43,634 nt of DNA from Hymenobacter sp. (GCA_028288445.1 JAQBNT010000219.1:1-43634), one strand, 5' to 3'; numbered from the stretch's first letter, positions 8,983 to 17,681 are shown. The notes: a model not told the origin generated them from the letters alone. Numbers and translations: made by a program.

Positions 8983-10065
8983 CTAATTGCTGCTTTCGGC
9001 GGCCAGCAGCTGGCGGCGGGAAATACGGCTCTGATACACGCCGAAGAAGACACTCAGCAGGGCTGAGAAAACGGCTAATCCAATAATGAGCACGTTATTA
9101 CCAAGGTAGGCAAACTGGATAACGGAAAGCGTGACCAGGATATTGAGCAGGCCCAGCAGTAGTACAGTGCTGATTTGCTGGAAGCCCATGGCCAGGATGC
9201 GGTGGTGAATGTGGTTTTTATCGGGCGAAAAGGGCGACTTGCCGGCAGCCATGCGCAGCGAGAACACGCGCAGCGTATCGAACAGCGGCACAAACAGGAT
9301 GCCCACGGCCACCGACGGCGACGAGGAGCCGAATGGCTGCCCCACTCGCAAACCCATCTCGATGAACTGGATGGCTAGCACCGACACAATGAAGCCGCAG
9401 ACGAGCGAACCCGTGTCGCCCATAAAAATGGGCGCGCGGTGGAAGTTGTAGCGCAGGAAGCCCAGCAGACCGCCAATGAGGCAAACGGCTACGTAGGCGT
9501 AGTTGCCGTAGCTGGCCCCGCCGTATTGATAGAAATAATAACCAAATGTGCTACAGATAATTAGCACCATAGTGCCGGCCAAGCCGTCGAGGCCGTCGAT
9601 GAGGTTGATGGCGTTGGTGATGCCCACAATCACGAAGAAGGTGAAGGCGTAGCTGATGCCTACTGGCAACGTACCGATGCCCAGAATGCCCTGAAAGCTG
9701 GTGAGGCGCACGTCGGCCATTATCATCACAATGCCGGTGGCCAGGAGCTGGCCCACGAACTTTTTGGAGACGGACATGCCCACCAGGTCATCCTTCAGGC
9801 CCACGAAAAACAGGATGATGCAGCCGGCCAGCAGTTCTTTCACGCCGTTTTCGAGGGGTGCGAAGATGGTGAGGGCCGACATGAAGCCCGCGAACACGGC
9901 CACTCCCCCCAGGCGCGGCGTGAGCGACTGGTGCACGGTACGGCCGTTGGGCGTATCGAGCATGTTTTTGAGGTGGGCAATGTAGATGATGGACGGCACC
10001 GCGAACAAGGACACCAGTAGCGCCCACATCCAGGAAAGACCTAGTGGAATATCAAAATGACTCAT
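8983..10065 (-). CDS. WecA/TagO-type undecaprenyl-phosphate sugar-1-phosphate transferase
   Basis: Enzymes of this family move a HexNAc-1-phosphate (usually GlcNAc-1-P) from a UDP-sugar to undecaprenyl phosphate at the inner membrane, the first step of many surface polysaccharides. The 360-residue protein has about ten hydrophobic helices and the family motifs: DTPNGRTVHQSLTPRLGG (about 37-54), the Asp pair in GLKDDLVG (Asp92, Asp93), NLIDGLDGLA (154-163), FMGDTGS (214-220) and the sugar-binding HIHHR (285-289). The start at 10065 (MSHFDIPLGLSW) is preferred to an in-frame start 17 codons upstream, which would prepend an arginine-rich, non-conserved stretch. The exact sugar cannot be read from the sequence. 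It may supply lipid-linked sugar for the glycosyltransferase and flippase near 21-24 kb, but this is inference. Confidence 0.9.
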   Translation of the reverse strand: MSHFDIPLGLSWMWALLVSLFAVPSIIYIAHLKNMLDTPNGRTVHQSLTPRLGGVAVFAGFMSALTIFAPLENGVKELLAGCIILFFVGLKDDLVGMSVSKKFVGQLLATGIVMIMADVRLTSFQGILGIGTLPVGISYAFTFFVIVGITNAINLIDGLDGLAGTMVLIICSTFGYYFYQYGGASYGNYAYVAVCLIGGLLGFLRYNFHRAPIFMGDTGSLVCGFIVSVLAIQFIEMGLRVGQPFGSSSPSVAVGILFVPLFDTLRVFSLRMAAGKSPFSPDKNHIHHRILAMGFQQISTVLLLGLLNILVTLSVIQFAYLGNNVLIIGLAVFSALLSVFFGVYQSRISRRQLLAAESSN

Positions 10066-10121
10066 AGACAATACAGTAAAATGACAGGCAGAAGCGCCGG
10101 CCGGCCGCCGGCGCAACGCGT

Positions 10122-10541
10122 TTAGCTATGCAATACGCCCACGCGGTCGAGCAGGGCGATGTGGGTAAAGTTATCGGGCACGATGGAATCGGGCACGAAG
10201 ATGAATTTCTTGTCGAAAATCTTGGGGCCGTGGTAGTAGCTCACCCAATACTGATTGTTAAGGTGGAGTAAGGCCGAATCCAAGGGTTCGATGGGCACAG
10301 CGGAATGGGGCGGCACTATTTCGAAGAGGTAGCGCAGGGTGGAAGTCCGCACTTTCTCGCCGTCCTCGGGCTGGCTGTAGCCGTTGGCGTTGACGATGAC
10401 ATTTTCCAGCGGGAAAGCGTTGTGGTTAAGCAAGTAAACCTGCCAGATGGGTAGGCCGTCGGGCGTAAGGGCATTATCCTCGGCGGGCACTACGGCTACT
10501 GAAACGCCTTCTACGGGGTCAAAGGAAATATCTTGCTTCAC
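10122..10541 (-). CDS. Conserved hypothetical protein, GTG start
   Basis: A 139-residue soluble protein of unknown function. It has no signal peptide or membrane segment. It contains LPIWQVYLLNHNAFPLENVIVNANGY near the N-terminus and a C-terminal HGPKIFDKKFIFVPDSI, with a predicted all-beta character. The start is GTG at 10541; no ATG lies downstream in the conserved N-terminal part. It sits between lipB (76 bases) and the WecA-type gene (56 bases) on the same strand, which supports it being a real gene. I believe similar small proteins are widespread in Bacteroidota, but I cannot name a function. Confidence 0.75.
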   Translation of the reverse strand: MKQDISFDPVEGVSVAVVPAEDNALTPDGLPIWQVYLLNHNAFPLENVIVNANGYSQPEDGEKVRTSTLRYLFEIVPPHSAVPIEPLDSALLHLNNQYWVSYYHGPKIFDKKFIFVPDSIVPDNFTHIALLDRVGVLHS

Positions 10542-10549
10542 GGACCGCG

Positions 10550-10588
10550 GATTTAACTGATTTTAACGGATTGAGACGGATTTTTGTG
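10550..10588. repeat. Short degenerate 9-10-bp tandem repeat (GATT units)
   Basis: Four units beginning with GATT follow one another: GATTTAACT, GATTTTAACG, GATTGAGACG and GATTTTTGTG. They lie in the gap between lipB and the next gene, immediately before its GTG start. Similar GATTTAAC-type short repeats occur between genes in various bacteria (from memory). No coding role is seen. Confidence 0.5.
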
Positions 10589-10617
10589 GTTGTCGGCTGG
10601 TGGGGCGCTTGTGCTGA

Positions 10618-11412
10618 TTAATTAGCAGCGGTGGCACCGAGCAGGGCCAGCAGGTGGGGCAGCAGGCGCTCCTGCACTTCGGCAACTGACACTTGGTCGG
10701 CGCTTCCCAATTCCTGTGCCAGGGAGGTTACGGCTTTGTCGGTGATGCCGCAGGGCACAATGTGGCCGAAGTACGAGAGGTCGGGGTTGACGTTGAGAGC
10801 GAAGCCGTGGAGCGTGACCCAGCGGCTGCACTTCACGCCGAGGGCGCAGATTTTGCGCGGGTTGGGCGCACCTTCTTCCCAGCCGAGCCACACGCCGGTG
10901 AGGCCGGCAATGCGGCCGGCGTTCAGGCCGTATTCCGCCAGGGTACGGATAACGGCTTCCTCCAGCACGCGCAGGTACCAGTGAATGTCGGGCCGGAAGT
11001 TGTCGAGGTCGAGGATGGGGTAGCCCACCAGCTGGCCGGGGCCGTGGTAGGTGATGTCGCCGCCGCGGTTGATGCGGTGGAAGCTGGCTTCGTGCGCCGT
11101 GAGGGCGGCTTCGTCGAGGAGCAGGTGCTCGGGCTTGCCGCTTTTACCTAACGTGTAGGTGTGCGGGTGCTCGCAGAGCAGCAGGTGGTTGGGCGTGGGT
11201 TGCGGGGCTTCGCCGGTGGTTTCGGCGGCGCGGTTCTGGACCTTGATGGCCAGAGTAGCATCCATGAGCTGCTCCTGAAGCTGCCAGGTGGGCACGTAGT
11301 CGACCAAACCCAGGCGCTGCACCTGTACTAGCCGGTTGGGAGCGGGGCGGGCGTCGTCGGGAGCGGCGGCGTCGAGCAGTTGCGGGGGGAACTGTTCTAC
11401 GAAGGAGGCCAT
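10618..11412 (-). CDS. lipB: Octanoyl-[acyl-carrier-protein]:protein octanoyltransferase
   Basis: LipB transfers octanoate from acyl carrier protein to the lipoyl-domain lysine of target enzymes, the first step of endogenous lipoate attachment. The 264-residue protein shows [20 protein letters not shown] (about residues 112-132), the catalytic lysine in KICALGVK (Lys194) and the acyl-accepting cysteine in [12 protein letters not shown] (Cys221). The N-terminus (about 1-30) is a non-conserved proline- and alanine-rich extension, so the true start could be slightly downstream, although 11412 is an ATG with a -7 box 26 bases upstream. GcvH, a substrate of this pathway, is encoded in the same window at 36.5-36.8 kb. 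lipB is the first gene of a five-gene minus-strand run down to hemD, and is divergent from yraN. Confidence 0.95.
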   Translation of the reverse strand: MASFVEQFPPQLLDAAAPDDARPAPNRLVQVQRLGLVDYVPTWQLQEQLMDATLAIKVQNRAAETTGEAPQPTPNHLLLCEHPHTYTLGKSGKPEHLLLDEAALTAHEASFHRINRGGDITYHGPGQLVGYPILDLDNFRPDIHWYLRVLEEAVIRTLAEYGLNAGRIAGLTGVWLGWEEGAPNPRKICALGVKCSRWVTLHGFALNVNPDLSYFGHIVPCGITDKAVTSLAQELGSADQVSVAEVQERLLPHLLALLGATAAN

Positions 11413-11437
11413 GGGTTGGGGTTGATGAAACAGGACA

Positions 11438-11445
11438 CAAAGGTA
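11438..11445 (-). promoter_or_regulatory. Predicted -7 box for lipB
   Basis: The minus strand reads TACCTTTG, a perfect TAnnTTTG box, 26 bases upstream of the lipB ATG. A matching -33 TTG is not visible. It could drive the whole lipB-hemD run. Confidence 0.4.
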
Positions 11446-11578
11446 CTAAGCGCCGTAAGCTTTGGCCTGACCCGTTGCATAGTTGTTGGCGCACGCTGGC
11501 CAAACCGCTAGCTTGCACTGCGCTTGGGCTCTCTCCCACTGCCCTATTTTCACTCACTTCTTCGCCCGCTGCCAACTC

Positions 11579-11938
11579 ATGGCCCACGCCCCGCACGAAC
11601 TAGGCCAAGCCGGCGAAACGGCGGCAGCTGAGTATTTCCTGGCTCAGGGCTACGAGGTGCTGGCCCGTGGCTACCGCCACGGCCGGGCCGAGGTAGACTT
11701 GGTGCTGCGGCGCGGCAACGGGCTATTGGTTTTCGCCGAGGTCAAGACCCGTTCCTCCGGCCAGTTTGGCCCGCCTGAGACGTTCGTGTCAGCGCGCAAG
11801 AAGGAATTGTTCCGCCTCGCGGCCACGCACTTGCAGGAGGAAATGGACTGGCGCGGCGACATCCGCTTCGATATCCTGGCCCTGACCTTGCTCAGTCAGG
11901 GCTTTCGCATCGAGCATTTTGAGGACGCTTTTTATTGA
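11579..11938 (+). CDS. YraN family endonuclease-like protein
   Basis: A 119-residue protein of the YraN/UPF0102 family, which has a restriction-endonuclease-like (Holliday junction resolvase-like) fold; the cellular role is not established. Visible are HELGQAGETAAAEYFLAQGYEVLARGYR at the N-terminus and the nuclease-type acidic core GRAEVDLVLRR followed by VFAEVKTRSS (an E-D-ExK arrangement). The start at 11579 (MAHAPHELGQ) is preferred because the 32 residues before it in frame are not conserved in type. It is divergent from lipB and convergent with the MORN-like lipoprotein gene. The length is normal for the family. Confidence 0.93.
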   Translation: MAHAPHELGQAGETAAAEYFLAQGYEVLARGYRHGRAEVDLVLRRGNGLLVFAEVKTRSSGQFGPPETFVSARKKELFRLAATHLQEEMDWRGDIRFDILALTLLSQGFRIEHFEDAFY

Positions 11939-11992
11939 TGTGGAAAATGTGGTACAATGCCTATATTTTCACATCATCACATTTTCACATCA
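11936..11992. repeat. Imperfect inverted repeat between convergent genes
   Basis: The 5' arm (11936-11951, beginning at the yraN TGA) pairs with 11978-11992 through 7 plus 8 base pairs with a single bulged G. The sequence ATTTTCACATCA also occurs twice as a direct repeat (11965-11976 and 11981-11992). It lies between the ends of yraN and the MORN-like gene and may act as a terminator, although no clear U-tract follows on either strand. Confidence 0.55.
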
Positions 11993-11997
11993 AAAAC

Positions 11998-13053
11998 TTA
12001 CCGGCGCTTGGGTAGCACCTTGGCCGGGGCGCGGGGCACGGTGCGCGGGGCCACGGTGGGGCGGCGCTGGCCAGGGCGGTCCTCCACATCAGGCTGGCCG
12101 CGCTTGTCGATGTTTTTTTCCTTGTCGAAGATGAGGACGGCGTTGCGGTTGTACTCGCGCACCAGCTCGGGCTCGGTTACTTCGGGGTCGTAGCCGGTTT
12201 CGGCGTACTGGTACTCGTAGCGGCGGCGGGCGCGGAAGCCCCAGTATTTGGTCCAGGTGCCCACGCGCTTGCCGTTCTCGAACTGCCCGCGCCAGTCGGG
12301 CTGGCCGTTAATGAGGAACTTGGCGTAGTCGCCTTCCAGCTTGCCGTTTACATAGGGCACCACTTCGTTGATGAGGCTGCGGTCTTCGCCGTAGTAGCTC
12401 ACGTTGGCATCGCGCGGGAAGCCCATTTCGTAGTGCGTTTTGGCCAGCAGCACGCCGTTTTTATCGAACCGCTCCCAGCGCAGGTGGCGGGTACCGAGGG
12501 CGTAGTAGCCGGTTTCGAGCACCTTATTGTTCTGCATTTTTTTGTAGGGGCCGTGCAGGATTTTCAGGTCGGGCACGTCCTCTTCCACGGCCGCCAGTTT
12601 CAGGATTTTGTGCTTCTTGGTGTCGTAGTAATAGTGGGCGGGCGCGTAGGCATTGAGGGTTTTCGGGTACTTCAGGAAGTAGAAAACCTCAATAATCTGG
12701 TTGCGTCCCTTGGGGCCGGTCTTGGTGAAAGCCCGCTTCATTTTCTCGCCCAGGAAGACGTTTTTTTTCTTCTTTTTCGATTTGCGCTGGGTGTCCTTTT
12801 CGGCATCCTTGGCGGCTTTTTCCTGCTCCTTGGTGAGCACCACCTTGCGGGCCGTGCTAAGCGAGGGCTTGCCGTTGAGCGAGTCGCCGGTGCGCGTGAG
12901 CGTGTCGGCCGCGAGCACGGCCAGCGCGGGCTGCTCGGGGTTGCTGTTGAAGGAAACGGCTTTGCGGGTGCACGCCCACGGCAGCAGCGTGAGCAGCACC
13001 AGGGCCAGGGCCAGAAAGCGTAGCGGCCGGAGCCACAGACTAATAATACGCAT
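11998..13053 (-). CDS. MORN/YwqK-like repeat lipoprotein
   Basis: A 351-residue protein (start MRIISLWLRPLRF) with a lipoprotein-type signal ending LLPWAC, so it is probably anchored in a membrane. Residues about 70-105 are very lysine-rich (KEQEKAAKDAEKD and RKSKKKKKN). The middle and C-terminal parts carry YwqK/MORN-type repeats, seen as YVNGKLEGDYAKFLINGQ, DWRGQFENGKRVGTWTKYW and ERFDKNGVLLAKTHY. Proteins of this kind are often labelled toxin-antitoxin YwqK-like antitoxins in Bacteroidota, but a lipoprotein with these repeats more likely works at the envelope; I cannot give a function. An in-frame start at 13062 is equally possible. A start at 13083 is unlikely because a -7 box lies at 13086-13093. 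Codons for the lysine run create an A8 tract in the coding strand. Confidence 0.8.
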   Translation of the reverse strand: MRIISLWLRPLRFLALALVLLTLLPWACTRKAVSFNSNPEQPALAVLAADTLTRTGDSLNGKPSLSTARKVVLTKEQEKAAKDAEKDTQRKSKKKKKNVFLGEKMKRAFTKTGPKGRNQIIEVFYFLKYPKTLNAYAPAHYYYDTKKHKILKLAAVEEDVPDLKILHGPYKKMQNNKVLETGYYALGTRHLRWERFDKNGVLLAKTHYEMGFPRDANVSYYGEDRSLINEVVPYVNGKLEGDYAKFLINGQPDWRGQFENGKRVGTWTKYWGFRARRRYEYQYAETGYDPEVTEPELVREYNRNAVLIFDKEKNIDKRGQPDVEDRPGQRRPTVAPRTVPRAPAKVLPKRR

Positions 13054-13085
13054 GAATCGCATGGGATATTTTCGCGGCATCAACG

Positions 13086-13093
13086 CAAAGGTA
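13086..13093 (-). promoter_or_regulatory. Predicted -7 box for the MORN-like lipoprotein gene
   Basis: The minus strand reads TACCTTTG (TAnnTTTG). It lies 33 bases upstream of the ATG at 13053, which supports a start at 13053 or 13062. No good -33 element is seen. Confidence 0.4.
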
Positions 13094-13252
13094 GGACGGT
13101 TTGGTGCCCACGAGGCGCGGCGCTAAAACAGAAAAAACGGACCGGGCCAACCGGCGCGGCGGCGGGCAATGCAGCACAAAGGGGCCACCGGGCTTCCGGC
13201 AGCCCAACCCTTTATCTTTACCGGTTGCAATTCCTTTCCCCCCTTTTCTTCC

Positions 13253-16200
13253 ATGAAGCTACTGCTACCCTTAGCGGCCATCTTGCTGCTCGTCAACCTG
13301 CCCGCCAGCGCCTGGGCGCAACCCGCAAATCCGCCGGCGCGGGAGACCCCAACCCTCGAATTCATCGAAAACAAGGGCCAGTGGGACGGCCACGCCCGCT
13401 ACGTGGCCGCGCTGCCCAGCGGCCGCCTCTTTGCCGAAGCCGACGGCCTGACCTTTGCCCTGCTGAGTGCTCCCGCCCTGGCCCACCACGGCGCAACCAC
13501 CCATCAAGAACCCGCCCACAGCCAGCCCGCCACCCCGGCTGATTCGATGTTTCGGGGCCATGCTGTGACGCTGCGGTTTGTGGGCGCGTCCCCCACCGCC
13601 CGCCTGGTACCCGCCGAGGCCACCGCCGACCGGCGCAACTACTTTCTGGGCACCGACCCGAAGCACTGGGCGCAGGATGTGCGCGGCTACCACCGGCTGC
13701 GCTACGCCGGCCTGTGGCCCGGCGTGGATGCGCAGGTGTACGAAAGCGCTAACCAGCAATTAGAATACGATTTTGAGCTGGCCGCCGGGGCCGACCCCAC
13801 GGCCATCGTGCTGCGCCACGACGGTGCCGAAAAGGTGCAGCTCGATGCCAACGGCAACCTGCTGGTGCAAACCAGCGTGGGCCGCATCACCGAGCGCGTT
13901 CCGCAGGCCTGGCAGACCGATGCGGCCGGCCAGCATCACCCGGTAGCCTGCCGCTACCGGCTGGCGGCCGACGGCACCGTGCGCTTTGCGCTGGGAAAGT
14001 ATGACCGGAAGCAGCCGCTGACCATTGACCCGGTGGTGGTGTTTTCGACCTACACGGGCTCGTTTGCCGACAACTGGGGCTTTACTTCGACCTATGATGC
14101 GCAGGGCAACCTGTATTCGGGCGGCATTGTGTTTGGGGTGGGCTATCCGGCCAGTTCGGGGGCTTTTCGGACCACTTTTGCCGGGCTGATTGACATTGCC
14201 ATCATCAAATACAACACGGCCGTGAGCGGGACGGGCGCCCGGGTGTGGGCTACCTATCTGGGTGGCAGCAGCGCCGATTTCCCCACCAGCATGGTGGTGA
14301 ACAGCCGGGGCGAGCTGGTGGTACTGGGCACCACTTCCAGCTTCGACTACCCCACCACGGCCGGGGCCATCCAGCGCGCCTTCGCGGGGGGTACCTACAT
14401 TGACCCCTACGGCGGGGGCAGCACCGGCCTGCCCAATGGCTCCGACCTGGTGATAACCCGCTTCGATGCCGCCGGCGCGGCCCTGGTGGGCTCCACCTAC
14501 CTGGGCGGCGGTGCCAACGACGGCATGCTGTCCTTCAATCAGTTTCCGACGACAGGCCAGCTGGTGAACAATTACGGCGACTCTTTCCGGGGCGACGTGG
14601 TGGTGGATGCGGCCGACAACGTGTACGTGGCGTCGCACACGGCCTCGACCGGGTTTCCGGTGGCGCGTGGCTTTGGGGGCGGCTACCACGGCGGCACCAC
14701 CGATGGGCTGGTGCTCAAGCTCAACCCCGGCCTGACGGCGCTGGTGTGGGGCAGCTTTTTGGGCGGCACCGGGGCCGATGCGGCGTACTCGCTACAGGTA
14801 GCGCCCGGCAGCGGCGATGTGTACGTGGCGGGCGGCACCACCAGCACCAACTTCCCCACCACGGCCGGCAGCTACCGACCGACGGCCCCCGGTTTCGTCG
14901 ATGGCTTCGCGGCCCGCATCAGTGCCGACGGCCTCAGCCTGAGCCGGGCTACCTACGTGGGCACGGCGGGCTACGACCAGGCCCACTTTCTGCAATTGGG
15001 CTCCGATGGCGGGGTGTACCTGCTGGGCCAAACCCTGGGCGCGTACCCCCGAACGCCGGGCGCTTTCGGCACGGCCAATGGCACGCTGTTCATGCAAAAG
15101 CTGGCTGCGGACCTGGGCAGCAGCCTGATTTCAACGGCCTTCGGCAGCACCGACTCCCGCAATGCGGGCCACATTTCCCTCTCACCCACGGCCTTTCTGG
15201 TAGACCAGTGCGACCGGGTGTACGTGTGCGGCTGGGGCGGCGGGGCCAACCAGAGCACCGGCGTTTCTTACCTGGGCAACAATGGCTCGACGGTTGGCCT
15301 GCCCGTGACGGCCGGGGCCATCCAGCCCACCACCGATGGCAGCGATTTCTACCTGGCACAGTTCACAGCCGGCCTCACGGGGCTGGCGTATGGCACGTAC
15401 TACGGCCGCAACTTGGGCGTGGGCGACCATGTGGACGGCGGCACGGCGCGCTTCGACCCGCGCGGGGTGGTGTACCAGGCGGTGTGTTCCTGCGGGGGCT
15501 CGGGCTTCCCGATTCCGGGCGGCGTCAATACCTTCTCGCCTACCAACAATAGCGGCAACTGCAACAACGCTGCTTTTGTCCTGAACTTCCAGCCCGAGAT
15601 TGCCAACGCCGGCACCGACCAGCAGGTGTGCGCCACGGCGGGCCCCCAGGCCCTGGTGGGCACCCCGGCCGGCGGCGTCTGGACCGGGCCGGGCGTGAGC
15701 GGCAGCCTCGCCACGGGCTTCGTTTTCACGCCCTCACTTGCCCTGCTGGGCCTCCAAACCCTTACCTACACCGTGGCCAGCACCGGCATCTGCACCAGTA
15801 TCGGCAGCCGGCGCATCACGGTGGGCAGCCCGCCTACCGCCACGTTTGCACCGGTGGGCACGGGGGTATTTTGCCGGCCGGCCGGGGGCGCGGCGCTGGT
15901 TCCGGTGCCCCTGGTGGGCACCCCGGCGGGCGGCACCTTCAGCGGCCCCGGCGTAACCGGTGGGGTGTTCTATCCCATGGCAGCCGGCGAGGGCACCCAT
16001 ACCTTAACTTATAGCTACTCCAATGGCTGCACGGTGGCCATCGCGCAGCAAGTGCGGGTGGCTTTCGTATCGGCAGGCGTGGCGCAACGGGTATGCACGC
16101 CGGGGCCGCCGGTGGCGCTGACGGGCAGCCCGGCGGGCGGCACCTGGACGGGGCCGGGCGTGACGGGCAGCCCCGCCACGGGCTTTGTATTCACGCCCGC

Positions 16201-17281
16201 CGCCGGGCTGGCCGGGGCCAATACGCTCACCTACACGGCCACCACCACGGCTCCGGCCAGCCCGGCCGCGTGCACGGCCAGTAGTTCCGTTGTTTTCACG
16301 GTGTTGCCCACGCCGGTTATCAGCCTCACGCCGCTGCCGGCCTTGTGCACGGCCACGCTCACGCGCCAGCGGCTGACGGCCACGCCGGCGGGCGGCTACT
16401 GGAGCGGGCCGGGGGTGGGCTTCGATGGCTCGGGCTATTACTTCCAGCTGCCCCAGGGCCTGGTGGGCACCTACCAGCTCACGTACACGGCCGGCGACAT
16501 TCCCTGCACGGTTTCGGCCGTGCTGAGCGTGGTGGTTTCCGCCCTGCCCGTGGTGGCCGTGCCGGCCGATACCGTGCTCTGCCCCGGCAGCACCGCACCG
16601 TTCCGGCTGCGCGGCACCCCGGCGGGCGGCGTCTGGACGGGGCCGGGCGTGAGCGGCAGCCCCGCCACGGGCTACCAGTTTGCGCCGGCCGGGCTCACCG
16701 GCTTCGCCAGCCTGACGTACTCGGTGGCCAATGTGGGCTGCACGGGCACGGCCACCCGGCGCGTATCCATTGCGCCGGTGCCGGACGTGGTGCCATCGTG
16801 GGCCCCCGAAATCTGCGCCGAAACCCGGCTGGCCCCGCTCACGGTGCGCTTCCGGCTGGCCAGCACCTCCAGCGTGACCTACACCGGGGTGACATGGGAA
16901 TTTGGCGATGGCACGCAGTCGACCGATATCAACCCCTTGCACACCTACGCCACCCCCGGCAGCTACCAGCCCCGCCTGCGCACCCGCTACAACCAGGGCC
17001 GCTGCGAAATACAAACCCCGCTGCCCACCGTAGAAGTAAAAGAGCGCAAAATCCCCAACATCATCACCCCCAACGGCGACGGCCAGAACCAGACCTTCCG
17101 CCTCGGCCCCGACTGCCCGCCCCGCCTCCAGGTATTTTCGCGCTGGGGCCAGCAGGTCTTCGAGGCCGCCGCTTACCAGGATAACTGGAACGCCGAGGGC
17201 CAGCCCGACGGCATCTACTACTACCTGGCCCGCTACCCGGACGGCCATCAGCTCAAGGGCTGGGTCGAAGTGCGGCGGTAG
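13253..17281 (+). CDS. Giant secreted protein: DUF7948/SBBP propeller, five Ig-like repeats, PKD, T9SS type B sorting domain
   Basis: A 1342-residue exported protein. A signal peptide (about 1-23, MKLLLPLAAILLLVNLPASA) is followed by an N-terminal domain opening TLEFIENKGQWDGHARY (about 34-258, DUF7948-like). A repeat region (about 260-780) holds SBBP-type repeats with motifs such as STYLGGGANDG, DNVYVASHTAS and GSFLGGTGADAAYS, probably a beta-propeller. Five Ig-like repeats (about 784-1175) each contain GTPAGGxWxGPGVxG. A PKD domain has WEFGDGT at about 1215. The C-terminal type B sorting domain (about 1262-1342) carries NIITPNGDGQNQTF, LQVFSRWGQQVFE and GIYYYLARYPDG, which directs export through the T9SS. 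It is likely a cell-surface or released adhesin-like protein. Its paralog follows directly. No sprF-like gene is adjacent. Function beyond export is unknown. Confidence 0.92.
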   Translation: MKLLLPLAAILLLVNLPASAWAQPANPPARETPTLEFIENKGQWDGHARYVAALPSGRLFAEADGLTFALLSAPALAHHGATTHQEPAHSQPATPADSMFRGHAVTLRFVGASPTARLVPAEATADRRNYFLGTDPKHWAQDVRGYHRLRYAGLWPGVDAQVYESANQQLEYDFELAAGADPTAIVLRHDGAEKVQLDANGNLLVQTSVGRITERVPQAWQTDAAGQHHPVACRYRLAADGTVRFALGKYDRKQPLTIDPVVVFSTYTGSFADNWGFTSTYDAQGNLYSGGIVFGVGYPASSGAFRTTFAGLIDIAIIKYNTAVSGTGARVWATYLGGSSADFPTSMVVNSRGELVVLGTTSSFDYPTTAGAIQRAFAGGTYIDPYGGGSTGLPNGSDLVITRFDAAGAALVGSTYLGGGANDGMLSFNQFPTTGQLVNNYGDSFRGDVVVDAADNVYVASHTASTGFPVARGFGGGYHGGTTDGLVLKLNPGLTALVWGSFLGGTGADAAYSLQVAPGSGDVYVAGGTTSTNFPTTAGSYRPTAPGFVDGFAARISADGLSLSRATYVGTAGYDQAHFLQLGSDGGVYLLGQTLGAYPRTPGAFGTANGTLFMQKLAADLGSSLISTAFGSTDSRNAGHISLSPTAFLVDQCDRVYVCGWGGGANQSTGVSYLGNNGSTVGLPVTAGAIQPTTDGSDFYLAQFTAGLTGLAYGTYYGRNLGVGDHVDGGTARFDPRGVVYQAVCSCGGSGFPIPGGVNTFSPTNNSGNCNNAAFVLNFQPEIANAGTDQQVCATAGPQALVGTPAGGVWTGPGVSGSLATGFVFTPSLALLGLQTLTYTVASTGICTSIGSRRITVGSPPTATFAPVGTGVFCRPAGGAALVPVPLVGTPAGGTFSGPGVTGGVFYPMAAGEGTHTLTYSYSNGCTVAIAQQVRVAFVSAGVAQRVCTPGPPVALTGSPAGGTWTGPGVTGSPATGFVFTPAAGLAGANTLTYTATTTAPASPAACTASSSVVFTVLPTPVISLTPLPALCTATLTRQRLTATPAGGYWSGPGVGFDGSGYYFQLPQGLVGTYQLTYTAGDIPCTVSAVLSVVVSALPVVAVPADTVLCPGSTAPFRLRGTPAGGVWTGPGVSGSPATGYQFAPAGLTGFASLTYSVANVGCTGTATRRVSIAPVPDVVPSWAPEICAETRLAPLTVRFRLASTSSVTYTGVTWEFGDGTQSTDINPLHTYATPGSYQPRLRTRYNQGRCEIQTPLPTVEVKERKIPNIITPNGDGQNQTFRLGPDCPPRLQVFSRWGQQVFEAAAYQDNWNAEGQPDGIYYYLARYPDGHQLKGWVEVRR

Positions 17282-17308
17282 CAGCTGGCAGCGGCGGAAG
17301 CCCCTGAT

Positions 17309-17628
17309 GCGTACCAATGAGCGGGCTGGCGGCTCCACCCCCCACACTCGAATAGCTTACATGATTACGAGCGGGTAGGAAGCACCTACCGCCCCGTCCG
17401 TGATGCCTACCGACCCTTGCGTGATGCCTACCGACCCGTCCGTGATGCCTACCTACCCTCGCGTGATGCCTACCGACCCGTCCGTGGTGCCTACCGTCCC
17501 ATCCGTTATGCCTACCGTCCCATCCGTTATGCCTACCTACCCATCCGTGGTGCCAACCGACCCGTCCGTGGTGCCTACCGTCCCCCGCGTGGCGCCTACT
17601 AACTAGCAGTTGGCGCGTACCAACGAGC
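17309..17628. repeat. Short direct repeat flanking the 21-bp array
   Basis: GCGTACCAATGAGC (17309-17322) and GCGTACCAACGAGC (17615-17628) differ at one base in 14 and stand on either side of the tandem array. The second copy lies in a variant array unit, so the first may be a remnant of the same array. Confidence 0.5.
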
Positions 17629-17634
17629 AGTTGG
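17385..17634 (+). repeat. 21-bp tandem repeat array between the two cargo paralogs
   Basis: Ten full units of exactly 21 bp run head to tail from 17385 to 17594. Each begins CCTACC (one CCAACC) and most end in GTGATG, GTGGTG or GTTATG. Two further 21-bp units of a second type, ending AGCAGTTGG, follow at 17593-17613 and 17614-17634. The two types overlap slightly at their junction. Because 21 is a multiple of three, two forward frames stay open through the array and would encode heptads such as VMPTDPS, but there is no signal peptide or conserved context. The array ends about 48 bases before the ATG of the second cargo gene, so it fills its promoter region. No CRISPR-like spacers occur. Confidence 0.93.
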
Positions 17635-17681
17635 TACGTACGAGCAATTATCAACCAACACCCTGTTTTCAATTAGCGCGT

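Noticed and set aside
17385..17634. Possible CRISPR array
   Set aside because: The 21-bp units are directly joined with no spacers between them, and no cas gene is nearby.
17253..17672. Minus-strand open frame of 139 codons with GRHHGRV heptads, and plus-strand frames with VMPTDPS heptads
   Set aside because: They exist because the 21-bp repeat is a multiple of three. The minus frame starts at TTG and overlaps the ends of both cargo genes, and none has a signal peptide or family resemblance.
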